NCBI RefSeq assembly: GCF_002743055.1
Contig: NZ_PDYM01000009.1
Location: 1-64,000, forward strand
Direction: 5' to 3'
DNA length: 64,000 nt
Source of the DNA: Sporosarcina sp. P13
GTDB taxonomy: Bacteria > Bacillota > Bacilli > Bacillales_A > Planococcaceae
In this document: positions 55,605 through 64,000 of the stretch, one piece after another
How the letters are laid out: each line of letters begins with the position of its first letter
How positions within the stretch are numbered: position 1 is the stretch's first letter
Notes under the pieces: generated by a model
The model's database searches: none
What the model saw: the letters and a program-made list of their open reading frames with translations, nothing else
What the model was told of the DNA's origin: nothing
Made by a program: the position numbers and the translations under genes

Positions 55605-55716
55605 CGGGATAATATAATTGAAATGTTAGTACAAACACCTATAAACTAATTTGAATAGGTAAAAGGTATAGAATAGCCAGTTAAGTGTTGTTGCGACTTT
55701 CTATCTGCTATGATTA

Positions 55717-55725
55717 TGGTATAAT
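55717..55725 (+). promoter_or_regulatory. Extended -10 promoter
   Basis: TG-G-TATAAT, extended -10 element with no clear -35, 60 bp before the glycosyltransferase gene. Confidence 0.6.
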
Positions 55726-55784
55726 CATTCAACGTAATAAAGAGCTGACCTGTTAAAGGAAAAAGCTATAAAGGATGGTAACTA

Positions 55785-56888
55785 GTGACTAAAGTTGTAG
55801 TGTTTAGCAATATGTATCCTTCTGAACAACACCCTACATACGGGATATTCGTGAAGAATCAAGTAGAATTACTAAAAAATAATGGCTTTGACGTGAAAGT
55901 CATTGCTATTCATGAACCAGGAAAAGGGAAGTTTGAAAAAATAACGAAGTATCTTTCATGGGGGATGCATTCGTTAATTTATTTAATGAAGAAGAAAAAG
56001 TCCATTAGTATCACGCATGCGCATTATGCGTTTCCGACGGGCATGATTTCGTTACTAGGGAAGAAGTTTTTTAACATTCCGTATGTCGTGACTGTTCACG
56101 GTGGGGATCTCGATAAAATGGCGAAAAAGAGTGCGCGCATTGCGAAATACACAAAACGTATTTTGCAAGAAGCATCTCAAGTGATAGCGGTAGGTGAAAA
56201 GCTACGCAATGATGTAATAGAAGTGTATGGTGTATCTCCGCAAAATGTCGAGGTCATGAGTATGGGGGTCGATACGAACGTCTTTAAACCGATGGGGCGG
56301 GAAGACGTTCGACTTTTATTAAACGTACCGCTAAATGAACGCGTGCTTATTTATGTAGGAAATGTTATTGAAGCAAAAGGCGTTATGGAATTACTAGATG
56401 CGTATGAACGACTGAGGGAAACGCATGATGATCTTCTACTCTATATAATAGGGTCACAAAAAGATCAACGTTTTGTTGGGTTGGTGAAAGAGAAGATTGA
56501 AAGCAAAGGCGTGTCAGGTATAGAGTTTAGAGAGCCGGTAAGCCAACTGGAACTCGCGAAGTGGATGTCAGCAACAGATGTATTAGTATTGCCGTCGTAC
56601 CATGAGGGGTTTGGTCTAGTGGCGCTAGAGGCACTTTCATCAGGTGCGAAGGTAGTTGCAACAAATGTCGGTGGTCTTCCTTACTTATTAAAAGATGGTG
56701 CAGGTGTGCTAGTTGAACCGCGTGATCCAGAAATGCTTGCGGAAGGTTTAGCACAAGCGCTTGTCAATGAAGTATCACGTTCACAACATGAAACCATACA
56801 GCAAGTGATCCAGCAACATTCTTCTGAAGTAATCGTCAAGAGATTGAGTGATATCTACCAGCGGAATGGAAAGGGAACTGCGAAATGA
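55785..56888 (+). CDS. GT4-family glycosyltransferase
   Basis: 367 residues, GT-B fold. N-terminal acceptor domain with YPSEQHPTYGIFVKNQVELL and VTVHGGDLDKMAKK near residue 105. C-terminal nucleotide-sugar domain with LIYVGNVIEAKGVMELLDAY near 188 and the EGFGLVALEALSSGAKVVATNVGG block near 282-305 (the E-x7-E motif). Transfers a sugar from an activated donor with retention; donor and acceptor unknown. GTG 55785 with AAAGGATGG upstream. It overlaps the flippase gene by 4 bp, so the pair probably builds and exports one lipid-linked glycan. Confidence 0.88.
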   Translation: MTKVVVFSNMYPSEQHPTYGIFVKNQVELLKNNGFDVKVIAIHEPGKGKFEKITKYLSWGMHSLIYLMKKKKSISITHAHYAFPTGMISLLGKKFFNIPYVVTVHGGDLDKMAKKSARIAKYTKRILQEASQVIAVGEKLRNDVIEVYGVSPQNVEVMSMGVDTNVFKPMGREDVRLLLNVPLNERVLIYVGNVIEAKGVMELLDAYERLRETHDDLLLYIIGSQKDQRFVGLVKEKIESKGVSGIEFREPVSQLELAKWMSATDVLVLPSYHEGFGLVALEALSSGAKVVATNVGGLPYLLKDGAGVLVEPRDPEMLAEGLAQALVNEVSRSQHETIQQVIQQHSSEVIVKRLSDIYQRNGKGTAK

Positions 56889-58168
56889 GTAAGTTATTTA
56901 AGATTATCGGTGCTGTTGCGGTCATCAATATTGTTGCTAGACTCTTCGGTTTTGGAAGAGAAGTAGTTATCGGTATTCAGTATGGCACTTCGACTGTTGC
57001 TGATGCGATTGCAACGGCGTATACAATACCTAACTTCATTTACTTAGTACTTGGAGGAGCGTTGACGACAGCGTTCATATCAGTCTATCATTCATCTAAA
57101 ATGGATAAGGAATTATTTGTACGGAAAGCATTCACGACAGTTGTTCTTTCGGGGACGGTTGTTACGTTACTGATTGTGTTATTGACTAATCCGATTTTGA
57201 ATCTATTTTTTAAAGATTTAAGTGGCGAAGATTACACATTGGTTAGAAATCTCTTCTTATGGATGATGCCGTCCTCTATTGTCTTGGTCATGTCTACGTG
57301 GATGAGTGGTCTACTCAACATTAATGATCGTTTTCAGTTATCTAGTCTTGCAATCCTCTTGTATAACGCTTCGTTTGTGGCGATAGGTTTCTTATTGACC
57401 AAATGGCTTGGTCCAGAGTCCTATGGTGTCGGCGCGATGGTCAGTGCGTTGTTAATGGGTGGATTTTTATATTGGGGTATAAAGCGGGCGGACCTTTCTT
57501 CATTGAAACCTTCATTTGGCATGACAACAGATATTAAAAAGTTATGGTGGCTCGCATTGCCTATTTTATTTGGTGGAGCGTCGTTGCAATTCTACTATAT
57601 TATTCACCGAATTGCGGCAGATGGATTAGGGGAAGGGGCTATTTCTTCTATTAATTATGCATCCAAGCTGACAGGCTTTCCGCAAGCGATTTTAATGACT
57701 GCTGTGACAACTGTTATCTATCCAATGCTTGCGAAAAAAGAAGGCGATGGAGATACGAAGTCGATTAAAATGCTCTATAAAAAGGGTATGTTGTATATAA
57801 TTGTTTTACTCGTGCCAGCTACTGTATTTTGTTACTTTTTAGCAGAGCCTTTAATTCGCCTAATTTTCGGCTATGGGAACTTTGGTGAGAAGTCGATCAT
57901 GATAACTGTGCCAGTGTTTAAAGTGTTTGCGCTTTCGATGTTCTTCTTAGCGGCGAATACATATATTACACGTTTTTACTATGCCAAAGGAAATTCCATT
58001 ACACCGATCATATTCAGTCTGATCAGTGTCTTCGGCATCAACATTGCAATTATCTTTGCATTCGTAGATCAAATCGGAGCACAAGCAATTGCATATGGTA
58101 CGGTCATCAGTGCGGCAGTAAACTTCTTACTACTAGCAGGGTATGCACGTTTTAAATGGAAACTATAA
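56885..58168 (+). CDS. MurJ/MviN-type lipid-linked glycan flippase
   Basis: 427 residues with about 12 membrane helices of the MOP/MVF superfamily. FGFGREVVIGIQYGTS near residue 21 is the MurJ-like N-terminal motif; IKRADLSSLKPSF and a charged central helix follow. It is somewhat shorter than housekeeping MurJ (~500), lacking the last two helices, so it may be a dedicated flippase for the adjacent glycosyltransferase product and not the main lipid II flippase. ATG 56885 overlaps the previous stop. A terminator and the 42-bp tandem repeat follow. Confidence 0.85.
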   Translation: MSKLFKIIGAVAVINIVARLFGFGREVVIGIQYGTSTVADAIATAYTIPNFIYLVLGGALTTAFISVYHSSKMDKELFVRKAFTTVVLSGTVVTLLIVLLTNPILNLFFKDLSGEDYTLVRNLFLWMMPSSIVLVMSTWMSGLLNINDRFQLSSLAILLYNASFVAIGFLLTKWLGPESYGVGAMVSALLMGGFLYWGIKRADLSSLKPSFGMTTDIKKLWWLALPILFGGASLQFYYIIHRIAADGLGEGAISSINYASKLTGFPQAILMTAVTTVIYPMLAKKEGDGDTKSIKMLYKKGMLYIIVLLVPATVFCYFLAEPLIRLIFGYGNFGEKSIMITVPVFKVFALSMFFLAANTYITRFYYAKGNSITPIIFSLISVFGINIAIIFAFVDQIGAQAIAYGTVISAAVNFLLLAGYARFKWKL

Positions 58169-58177
58169 AACTAAAAC

Positions 58178-58212
58178 AAGAGCTTCCTCTACATAGTAGG
58201 GGAAGCTCTTAG
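58178..58212. terminator. Intrinsic terminator
   Basis: AAGAGCTTCC (58178-58187) pairs with GGAAGCTCTT (58201-58210). Confidence 0.85.
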
Positions 58213-58235
58213 ACTTTAAATGTAAATAAACCTTA

Positions 58236-58432
58236 TTGCGCTACGCTCATAGAATAGCCACCCGCGCTCATAGCCCACGTCGCTGCGCTCATAGAATAGC
58301 CACCCGCGCTCATAGCCCGCGCCGCCGCGCTCATAGAATAGCCACCCGCGCTCATAGCCCGCGTCGCCGCGCTCATAGAATAGCCTCCCGCGCTCATAGC
58401 CCGCGTCGCCACGCTCATAGCAAGTGCTCGCA
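58236..58432. repeat. GC-rich 42-bp (21+21) tandem repeat
   Basis: GCTCATAGAATAG starts at 58245, 58287, 58329 and 58371, with a fifth, divergent start at 58413: an exact 42-bp period, four full units. Each unit is two 21-bp halves that both open with GCTCATAG. GC content is far above the flanks. Both strands stay open in one frame because the period is a multiple of three, but no ribosome site is present. It sits between two convergent genes. Confidence 0.9.
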
Positions 58433-58459
58433 CAGCGTTCCTAACAGCCTCCAGCTTTT

Positions 58460-60052
58460 TTAAAGAATAAAGAAGTTGTCTTTCCCAATTTTCTCGTACA
58501 GTCCACTTCTTTTGAATAAGTTAACCTTTTCTGAAGGGACTTTCTTAAAAATCAGTCGTTTATTATTTCTTTGTGCTTCGTCAAGTAACGCGGAAAGGGC
58601 AGCCTCGCCTGTAGCGTCAAGGGCGGTCAAATTCCTTAAATCGAAAATGATAGTAGATTGTTTGACATTCAATAACTCATAATAGCGATTTTCGAAACTT
58701 TTAGCTGTTCCGAAAAATAAGGGGCCAGACACTTTATATTTAATCAATTCCTTTTCAGTGGTATCCACTAACTTGAATTTCTCGACATCCGTTAGCTTGC
58801 TTTCTTTGATCTCAAGTGAACCACTCATCTTACGTAAGAATGACAATGCCGCAAGTAAAATACCGACTTCTACTGCGATGGTTAAATTCAAGAAAATCGT
58901 TAAAAGAAATGTAGTCAATAGTACGAGCGAATCACTGGAACGTAAAGAAAGGATCTGCACAAATGCTTTTCTAGAACTCATATTCCAAGCGACGAACATT
59001 AAAATAGGTGCCATCGCAGCTAATGGAATATAGGATGCATAAGGTGCGAAAAGGAGTAAAAAGGCTAAGACGAATAAACTTTGGATGATACCCGAAATCG
59101 GACTGACCGCGCCAGAGCCGATATTAGTGGCGGTACGTGCGATGGCTCCTGTTGCAGGAATTCCTCCGAAAAGGGGAGTGATGATATTTGCAATTCCTTG
59201 ACCCAATAGCTCCTTTTTCGAATCATGCTTAGGGACATCGCTTTTCATACCGTCGGCAACGACAGCTGAAAGTAAGGATTCAATAGCTCCGAGTGCTGCA
59301 ATAATGAGGGCGGGTTGCCATAAAGTTACTAGTTTCGAAAGTGTGATATTAGGGAAATGGAAACTAGGCAGATGTTGTGGAATTCCACCAAACGCAGTCC
59401 CAATCGTCTCCACTTTACCTGGGAAAAATAAAATTGAACATAAGGTAGGGATCAATAGTGCGACAAGAAGTAATGGGATTTTTGGAGCAATCTTCGGCAG
59501 TATGAAGATAACGGCCAAACCGATAACAGCTGTCATAATGCTAAATGTATTGACTGTATGAAAATTACGGACAATCTCGATCATACTTTCATGGAAAAAC
59601 TCTTTCTTTTCCACACCAGTCAAACCAAAGAAATTCTGGAACTGTCCCGTGAAAATTATAATAGCGATCCCTGCCGTAAATCCAATGGTTACTGAACGAG
59701 GAACGAAATGAATTAAGTTACTGACACCAAGAAGTCCCATAATGACTAGGAATACGCCCGCCAAAAATCCTGCAATTAATAAATCCTCATAACCATATTG
59801 CAACACGATGGCGAGTAAGATCGGAATAAATGCACCCGTGGGACCTGCAATTTGGAAACGTGATCCACCGAGTAGAGCGACTAGTAGCCCTGCGATGATC
59901 GTAGTGTATAACCCGTATTCTGGTTTTACACCTGAAGCAATTGCAAAAGCCATCCCAAGTGGAATGGCTACAATTCCAACAGTAATCCCTGCGATCAAAT
60001 CCTGCCGGAAACCTGCTGCATTATAATGAAGATAGCGTTGGTCTTTGAACAT
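58460..60052 (-). CDS. SulP-family anion transporter with STAS domain
   Basis: 530 residues. A 12-14 helix SulP core (GITVGIVAIPLGMAFAIASG near residue 22, GSRFQIAGPTGAFIPIL near 59, GGIPATGAIARTATN near 295) is followed by a C-terminal STAS domain from about 430 (SGPLFFGTAKSFENRYYEL, IIFDLRNLTALDATGEAAL). Members carry sulfate, bicarbonate or dicarboxylates; substrate not readable. ATG 60052 with a modest GGAAG site. Convergent with the flippase gene across the tandem repeat. Confidence 0.9.
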   Translation of the reverse strand: MFKDQRYLHYNAAGFRQDLIAGITVGIVAIPLGMAFAIASGVKPEYGLYTTIIAGLLVALLGGSRFQIAGPTGAFIPILLAIVLQYGYEDLLIAGFLAGVFLVIMGLLGVSNLIHFVPRSVTIGFTAGIAIIIFTGQFQNFFGLTGVEKKEFFHESMIEIVRNFHTVNTFSIMTAVIGLAVIFILPKIAPKIPLLLVALLIPTLCSILFFPGKVETIGTAFGGIPQHLPSFHFPNITLSKLVTLWQPALIIAALGAIESLLSAVVADGMKSDVPKHDSKKELLGQGIANIITPLFGGIPATGAIARTATNIGSGAVSPISGIIQSLFVLAFLLLFAPYASYIPLAAMAPILMFVAWNMSSRKAFVQILSLRSSDSLVLLTTFLLTIFLNLTIAVEVGILLAALSFLRKMSGSLEIKESKLTDVEKFKLVDTTEKELIKYKVSGPLFFGTAKSFENRYYELLNVKQSTIIFDLRNLTALDATGEAALSALLDEAQRNNKRLIFKKVPSEKVNLFKRSGLYEKIGKDNFFIL

Positions 60053-60307
60053 AGCTGTTCACTTCTTCCATCTATAGTATATTTCTAACAATTATAATTA
60101 TATCTTACATTATACGATTATACAAGTTGTGTATAATTGTATAAATCGGAAAATTGCGAGACGGTTGGCGGATATGGCGGGTAAAGTTTCTAGAGTAGTC
60201 ATACAATTCACAACTGAAAAAGTTCAGTTCATGCTATCGGGAAATTTGATTCCAAACTATTTTAATGTTAAAGTATATAACGGTTACGACAAAAGGAGAG
60301 ATGAATA

Positions 60308-61045
60308 ATGAGCAGATTACAAGATAAAGTAGCATTTATTACAGGCGGAGCATCAGGAATGGGTGAAATGATGGTTAAGCAATTCGTGGCAGAAGGTGCT
60401 AAAGTCATCGCGGCGGATATTAACGAAGTAGCTCTAGAAGAAAAATGGGGCGGGCAAGACCAAATCTTCACCGTCAAACTCAATGTAACAGCAGATGATG
60501 AATGGGAAGTGGCGATGAAACAAGCAGTCGATCACTTTGGCAAGCTCGACATCTTGATTAATAATGCTGGTATCTCTACTGAAAAAGGAATCAATCAAAT
60601 CACAATTGAAGATTGGCGCAGACTATCTGACATCAATAGCTTCGGTACATTCTTAGGCATGAAGCATGCAGCTCGTCATATGTCAGAAGCAAAAAAAGGC
60701 GCGATCGTTAATATTTCTTCATATACAGCACTTATTGGAATGGGCTTAAATCCTTACTCAGCTTCTAAAGGTGCAGTTCGTGCAATTTCTAAAGCAGCTG
60801 CAGCTGAATACGGTAAAGACGGCATTCGTGTGAATACAGTATTCCCAGGAGTTATTGAAACACCGATGACCCAAAAATTGGAAGATTCGAAAGAAATGCT
60901 AGGTATGCTAATTAAAATGACACCACTAGAGCGTCTAGGTCAGCCCGAGGATGTAAGTAATGCTGTATTGTTCCTAGCATCGGACGAAGCTTCATACATT
61001 ACAGGTGCAGAACTTGTAATTGACGGTGGCTACTCAGCTAGATAA
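60308..61045 (+). CDS. Short-chain dehydrogenase/reductase (SDR)
   Basis: 245 residues, classical SDR. Cofactor motif TGGASGMG near residue 13, NNAG near 87, catalytic Ser in VNISSYTAL, and YSASKGA (Tyr/Lys) near 153. It ends with GAELVIDGGYSAR. Relatives include 3-oxoacyl-ACP reductase and various alcohol dehydrogenases; the substrate cannot be assigned. AAAGGAGAG precedes ATG 60308. A single gene closed by a terminator. Confidence 0.9.
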   Translation: MSRLQDKVAFITGGASGMGEMMVKQFVAEGAKVIAADINEVALEEKWGGQDQIFTVKLNVTADDEWEVAMKQAVDHFGKLDILINNAGISTEKGINQITIEDWRRLSDINSFGTFLGMKHAARHMSEAKKGAIVNISSYTALIGMGLNPYSASKGAVRAISKAAAAEYGKDGIRVNTVFPGVIETPMTQKLEDSKEMLGMLIKMTPLERLGQPEDVSNAVLFLASDEASYITGAELVIDGGYSAR

Positions 61046-61057
61046 CGAATTGAATGT

Positions 61058-61105
61058 AAAAGGATGTCCCATAAGTTCTGATGACTTATAGGACATCCTT
61101 TTTTT
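61058..61105. terminator. Bidirectional terminator
   Basis: AAAGGATGTCC with GGACATCCTTT plus inner ATAAGT/ACTTAT pairing, between convergent genes. Confidence 0.88.
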
Positions 61106-61796
61106 AATTTATATCTCTAAAGCGTTTGTAGCCCATAAAACGTAGATTCCAATAAGATGAATCAAGGGAAGCGATATCAATACCCTTATCGCCAGCGTGA
61201 ATGAACTTATTGTCACCTAGGTAGATCCCAATATGAGAAATACCAGGCCGGTATGTATTTTGGAAGAATAATAAATCGCCTACTACTGGATCTGTTACAA
61301 ATACCGAACGATTAAAGAATCCGATTGTATCCAGTCGTGGAACTTTGACTCCGGCCTTATTGTAGACGTAGTAGATGAATCCGCTACAATCAAATCCTGC
61401 TGGAGTAACACCTGCCCATAAGTAGGGGATGCCTTGCAGTGGCATGGCAGTATCAATTACTTTATTCATCAATGCACTATTATTTGTTACGGAGTTTTGT
61501 ATATTTGGTTTAGCTGTTGGAAGCTTTGAATCTTGTAATGAATTAATAGAAGAAACAGTCTTAGAAGTAGTTGCTTTATTTTCAACTACCAACTTTTGAT
61601 TTACTCTAATCGTATTAGAAGTAAGTGAATTTAAGCGTTTAAGTTCGTCCACTGTAATTTTATACTGTGTTGCAATTCTATACAATGTATCGCCAGGTTG
61701 TACAGTATAAGTCTTTGATGATGCGCTTACACTTCCAACTGAAATACTTGATGCAAGCATCAGGGAGGCAATAGCGGCAAGAGCGGTTTTCTTCAT
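61104..61796 (-). CDS. LysM-NlpC/P60 secreted endopeptidase (LytE/LytF-like)
   Basis: 230 residues. Signal peptide (ends VSA near residue 25), one LysM domain (TYTVQPGDTLYRIATQYKIT, about 29-72), a Ser/Thr/Asn linker, then NlpC/P60 (about 110-230) with catalytic Cys in GFDCSGFIYYVYN and His in ISHIGIYLGDNKFIHAGD. D,L-endopeptidase of peptidoglycan by family. AAAGGAG precedes ATG 61796. No WalR box was found in the 250 bp upstream, unlike the two related genes in this window. Confidence 0.9.
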   Translation of the reverse strand: MKKTALAAIASLMLASSISVGSVSASSKTYTVQPGDTLYRIATQYKITVDELKRLNSLTSNTIRVNQKLVVENKATTSKTVSSINSLQDSKLPTAKPNIQNSVTNNSALMNKVIDTAMPLQGIPYLWAGVTPAGFDCSGFIYYVYNKAGVKVPRLDTIGFFNRSVFVTDPVVGDLLFFQNTYRPGISHIGIYLGDNKFIHAGDKGIDIASLDSSYWNLRFMGYKRFRDIN

Positions 61797-62065
61797 TCGA
61801 ATAATCTCCTTTTGAAATGGTATTGGTTCCTTTTCCTAAGTTTCAATATCATGTAAATCGACCGATAAACCTAGTATACAATATGATTATTCAAATTAAA
61901 CTAACCTAAAGGCCTAAAGAAAAAAATGAGTGTTAGTCTTTAGGTCTGTATCGTGATATTCTAGTAATGACTGCTAATATAGTCGAATAATGATTTAATT
62001 GCACTATACACTAAATCAATCGGTTTGAATAGACTGAAATTTGAAAATAGTGGGGTGGTGTTTTC

Positions 62066-63686
62066 ATGCAAGAATATATTCGTGCAGCTGAGACCCTTAG
62101 AAAAATTGATGAGATACGTAAACAACAAGAGAAAGTCTTTGAAATGGCTAAAAATTTTGCGGTAAATTCTACTACGATTAAAAAAACATTAAAGAATCTA
62201 TGTTTCGAAGTTGCGGATATTATGAAATGTGAGCGTTTGGCTCTTTAATGAGGAGCGGACTATACTACATTCGCAAAATACGTATGACGATGAGACGAAC
62301 GAACATACAGTAGATAGTGATTTGAGTGACGGGGTGTATGCTGCCTATTTCGAAGCAATTCAAAGTCAACGCACCTTAGCAGTTGTAGATATAGAAATTG
62401 ATCCAGCAACAAAAGAAATTGCCGAAAAGTACTTTGGTAATTCGGGGCGATACCATTCACTTTTGGACGCGTGTATTATATTGAGTTCAGGAATCGGCGG
62501 AGTGCTCTGTTGCGAATCACATGACCGCCGTCAATGGAACTCATTCGATCGGATGATTGTTGCTTCCATAGCGGATATGCTTTCCTTTTTATTTGACCGT
62601 TTGAGTCGACTTACGTTTGAAGAAAATCTGCACCATCTAGCTTTTGTAGATGAACTTACAGGAATGAATAACTATAATGCTTTTCTTACACAAGTAGAAT
62701 CTGTTATGTCCGTAGTTGAAGTGGGGTATAGGGGAATATTCGTCTACATGAATATCGATCAGTTCATTGAAATTCATAGTGTGTTAGGACCAGAGTTAGC
62801 GGATGAAATCATTAAAGTTGTCACCAAGAGATTTCAATTAACGTTTGAGAAACCTTATTACGCTGCTAGAATTGCGTTCGATCATTTTGTTATTTTTTTA
62901 CCTTATGACGGAGGTGGAAAAAGCTTTAAAAATAAAATGGATAAGTTAGTTGAGAAACTAAATGAGCCAATACTTATTGCCAATCAGGAAGTGTATTTAA
63001 CGTTTAGTTATGGATTTGCATACTACCCTAAAGATGCACTAACTCCGCTCGAAGGTGTACAAGTTGCCCGCTTTGCGTTGGAAACGAGTAAGAGTCTATC
63101 TTCTAGAAAGAGCATCGGTATTTATAATGCAGATGTGCATAATTACATGAAGCGATCGATGATATCTGAGATGAACTTACGCAAAGCTTTGGATAAGAAT
63201 GAGTTCAGACTTTTTTATCAGCCACAAGTGTACTGTGATACCGGCGAGATTATAGGCTTTGAAGCATTGATTCGTTGGCAACATCCAGAGCGCGACTTGA
63301 TCTATCCTAATGACTTTATTGAGCTAGCAGAGTCGACAGGTTTTACTATTTCGATAGATGATTTCGGAACGGGGTATTCTGCATTTATCTATCTGTAGTC
63401 ATTTCCAATCACACAACTGAAAATTGATATGGCATTCATTAAACAGATAGAATATGATGATAAAAGTCGGGCGATAGTGATAGCGATTATTCAATTAGGT
63501 AAAATGCTTAATATCCGTACTGTTGCTGAAGGTATTGAGACGAAAGGGCAATGGGATATTCTTAAGGACAGAGGATGCGATGAGCTGCAAGGTTATTATT
63601 TTTCTAAACTCCTTCCAGAAGATGCGCTGAATGAAATGCTGGATTATTCCAAAGATTGTAGCTCTATGTTTTTGCCTATCAAATGA
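62066..63686 (+). pseudogene. Decayed GAF-GGDEF-EAL cyclic di-GMP protein
   Basis: Three consecutive fragments together spell one protein. 62066-62248 encodes a coiled N terminus and the start of a GAF domain; the frame is lost at about 62230 and resumes with VSVWLFNEERT. 62229-63398 carries the rest of GAF, a degenerate GGDEF (the signature position reads RIAFDHFVIF) and the start of EAL (GFEALIRWQHP). Within EAL, FIELAESTG joins directly to FTISIDDFGTGYS, so roughly 70 residues are missing. An in-frame TAG at 63396-63398 interrupts before SFPITQLKID, and 63429-63686 encodes the EAL end (TVAEGIETKGQ). GGTGG lies before ATG 62066. It cannot make a working enzyme. Confidence 0.88.
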
Positions 63687-63731
63687 AAGAACCTTGAAAA
63701 CTACTGTTGATTGGATTCAAGGTTCTTTCAT
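63685..63731. terminator. Intrinsic terminator
   Basis: A perfect 14-bp stem, 63685-63698 with 63716-63729. Confidence 0.88.
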
Positions 63732-63795
63732 TTGTTATGAACGTCCAATTGGCCAGTCGCATAGAATGGAGCCAGGTGGAAAGTGTTTGATAATA

Positions 63796-64000
63796 TCAAT
63801 TATTGGAATCGTCTAGACAAATAAGAGTAAAGCGATGGGGTCCCCCAAGTAAACCTTGAATATGCATAGAAGTCGACATAATTGCCATACCAATTGTCCA
63901 GATGAATGTTTGGATAATGCTCAAATGGTTCAATCTAGGAGTAAAGTGGCGACCTGTCAAATGCGGTAGCAACCAATATGCGATACCGAAGTACGTTAGA
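63796..64000 (-). CDS. ba3-type cytochrome c oxidase subunit I, C-terminal part (5' end outside window, 3' end abnormal)
   Basis: An open minus-strand frame entering from the right edge encodes TYFGIAYWLLPHLTGRHF, then IQTFIWTIGMAIMSTSMHIQGLLGGPHR, which matches late membrane helices of ba3/b(o/a)3-type oxidase subunit I (CbaA). The frame then leaves the family (TLICLDDSNN) and stops at 63796-63798. Family members normally continue for tens of residues with at least one more helix. The gene therefore looks truncated or frameshifted, next to another decayed gene. No start is visible in the window. Confidence 0.7.
   Translation of the reverse strand, partial: LTYFGIAYWLLPHLTGRHFTPRLNHLSIIQTFIWTIGMAIMSTSMHIQGLLGGPHRFTLICLDDSNN

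Noticed and set aside
58236-58432. CRISPR array
   Set aside because: The units are head-to-tail with no unique spacers and no cas genes nearby.
58233-58463. Frames on both strands across the 42-bp repeat (Arg/His-rich and Ala/Ser/Met-rich)
   Set aside because: Open only because the period is a multiple of three; no ribosome site on either strand.
60150-60300. SigB-like promoter before the SDR gene
   Set aside because: GGGAAA and GGGTAA are present but the matching -35 elements lie at the wrong spacing (10-11 bp).

Overview
This window looks like chromosomal DNA from a low-GC, endospore-forming Firmicute, most likely a Planococcaceae member such as Sporosarcina or a close relative. The reasons are the AT-rich codon use, AGGAGG-type ribosome binding sites with many TTG and GTG starts, an Sda-type sporulation checkpoint gene, SigB-type and WalR-type control sites, a leucine-type T-box, and five SLH-domain wall proteins with a CsaB-type pyruvyl transferase. 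The genus is inferred from gene content, not from a marker gene. No tRNA, rRNA, CRISPR array, prophage or intact insertion sequence was recognised.

Layout. 1-345: two units of a ~205-bp structured repeat. 401-3416: an ABC-F ribosome-protection ATPase (YfmR-like) and a CvfC/YpgR-like protein. 3583-11657: a catabolic cassette with its own sigma-A promoter and an IclR-type palindrome. It holds an uncharacterised 572-aa protein, an M19 'dipeptidase' lacking key metal ligands, an uncharacterised 266-aa protein, an aldehyde dehydrogenase, an IclR regulator, a RidA protein and a BCCT transporter preceded by a cre-like site. 11727-13798: divergent LysR regulator and YeiH-type exporter. 14193-19890: DUF488, a SigB-controlled YdaT-like protein, an AtzG-like/amidase pair, MgtE behind a SigB-controlled mini stress protein, and a LysM-3D wall protein with a perfect WalR box. 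19988-24330: TPR-GGDEF protein, a small hypothetical, VanZ, an NlpC/P60 hydrolase and a SigB-controlled stress protein. 24691-26033: TetR and a paired SMR efflux pump. 26320-26457: sda with DnaA boxes upstream. 27117-37357: ilvD, then a T-box, then ilvB-ilvN-ilvC-leuA-leuB-leuC-leuD, which is the complete valine/leucine branch.

37583-47807 is a cell-surface region: an SLH protein of unknown function, an SLH-glucosaminidase, an O-antigen-ligase-like polymerase/ligase, an SLH-phosphodiester glycosidase and CsaB. CsaB pyruvylates the wall polymer that SLH domains bind, so these genes form one theme. 47838-51392: LytTR regulator, isocitrate lyase and a glyoxylate-type aminotransferase. 51480-52680: a 1.2-kb block of structured repeats. 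52717-58168: SLH-amidase, NlpC/P60-SLH (triple WalR box), a GT4 glycosyltransferase and a MurJ-type flippase. 58245-58420: a GC-rich 21/42-bp tandem repeat. 58460-61796: SulP transporter, SDR enzyme and LysM-NlpC/P60. 62066-64000: a decayed GAF-GGDEF-EAL gene facing a prematurely ended ba3-type oxidase subunit I.

The most unusual signals are two. First, a superfamily of interspersed repeats whose hairpin arms change sequence between copies while staying complementary. Second, the BCCT/M19/two-unknowns cassette, which may encode an undescribed route for a quaternary-amine-like compound.
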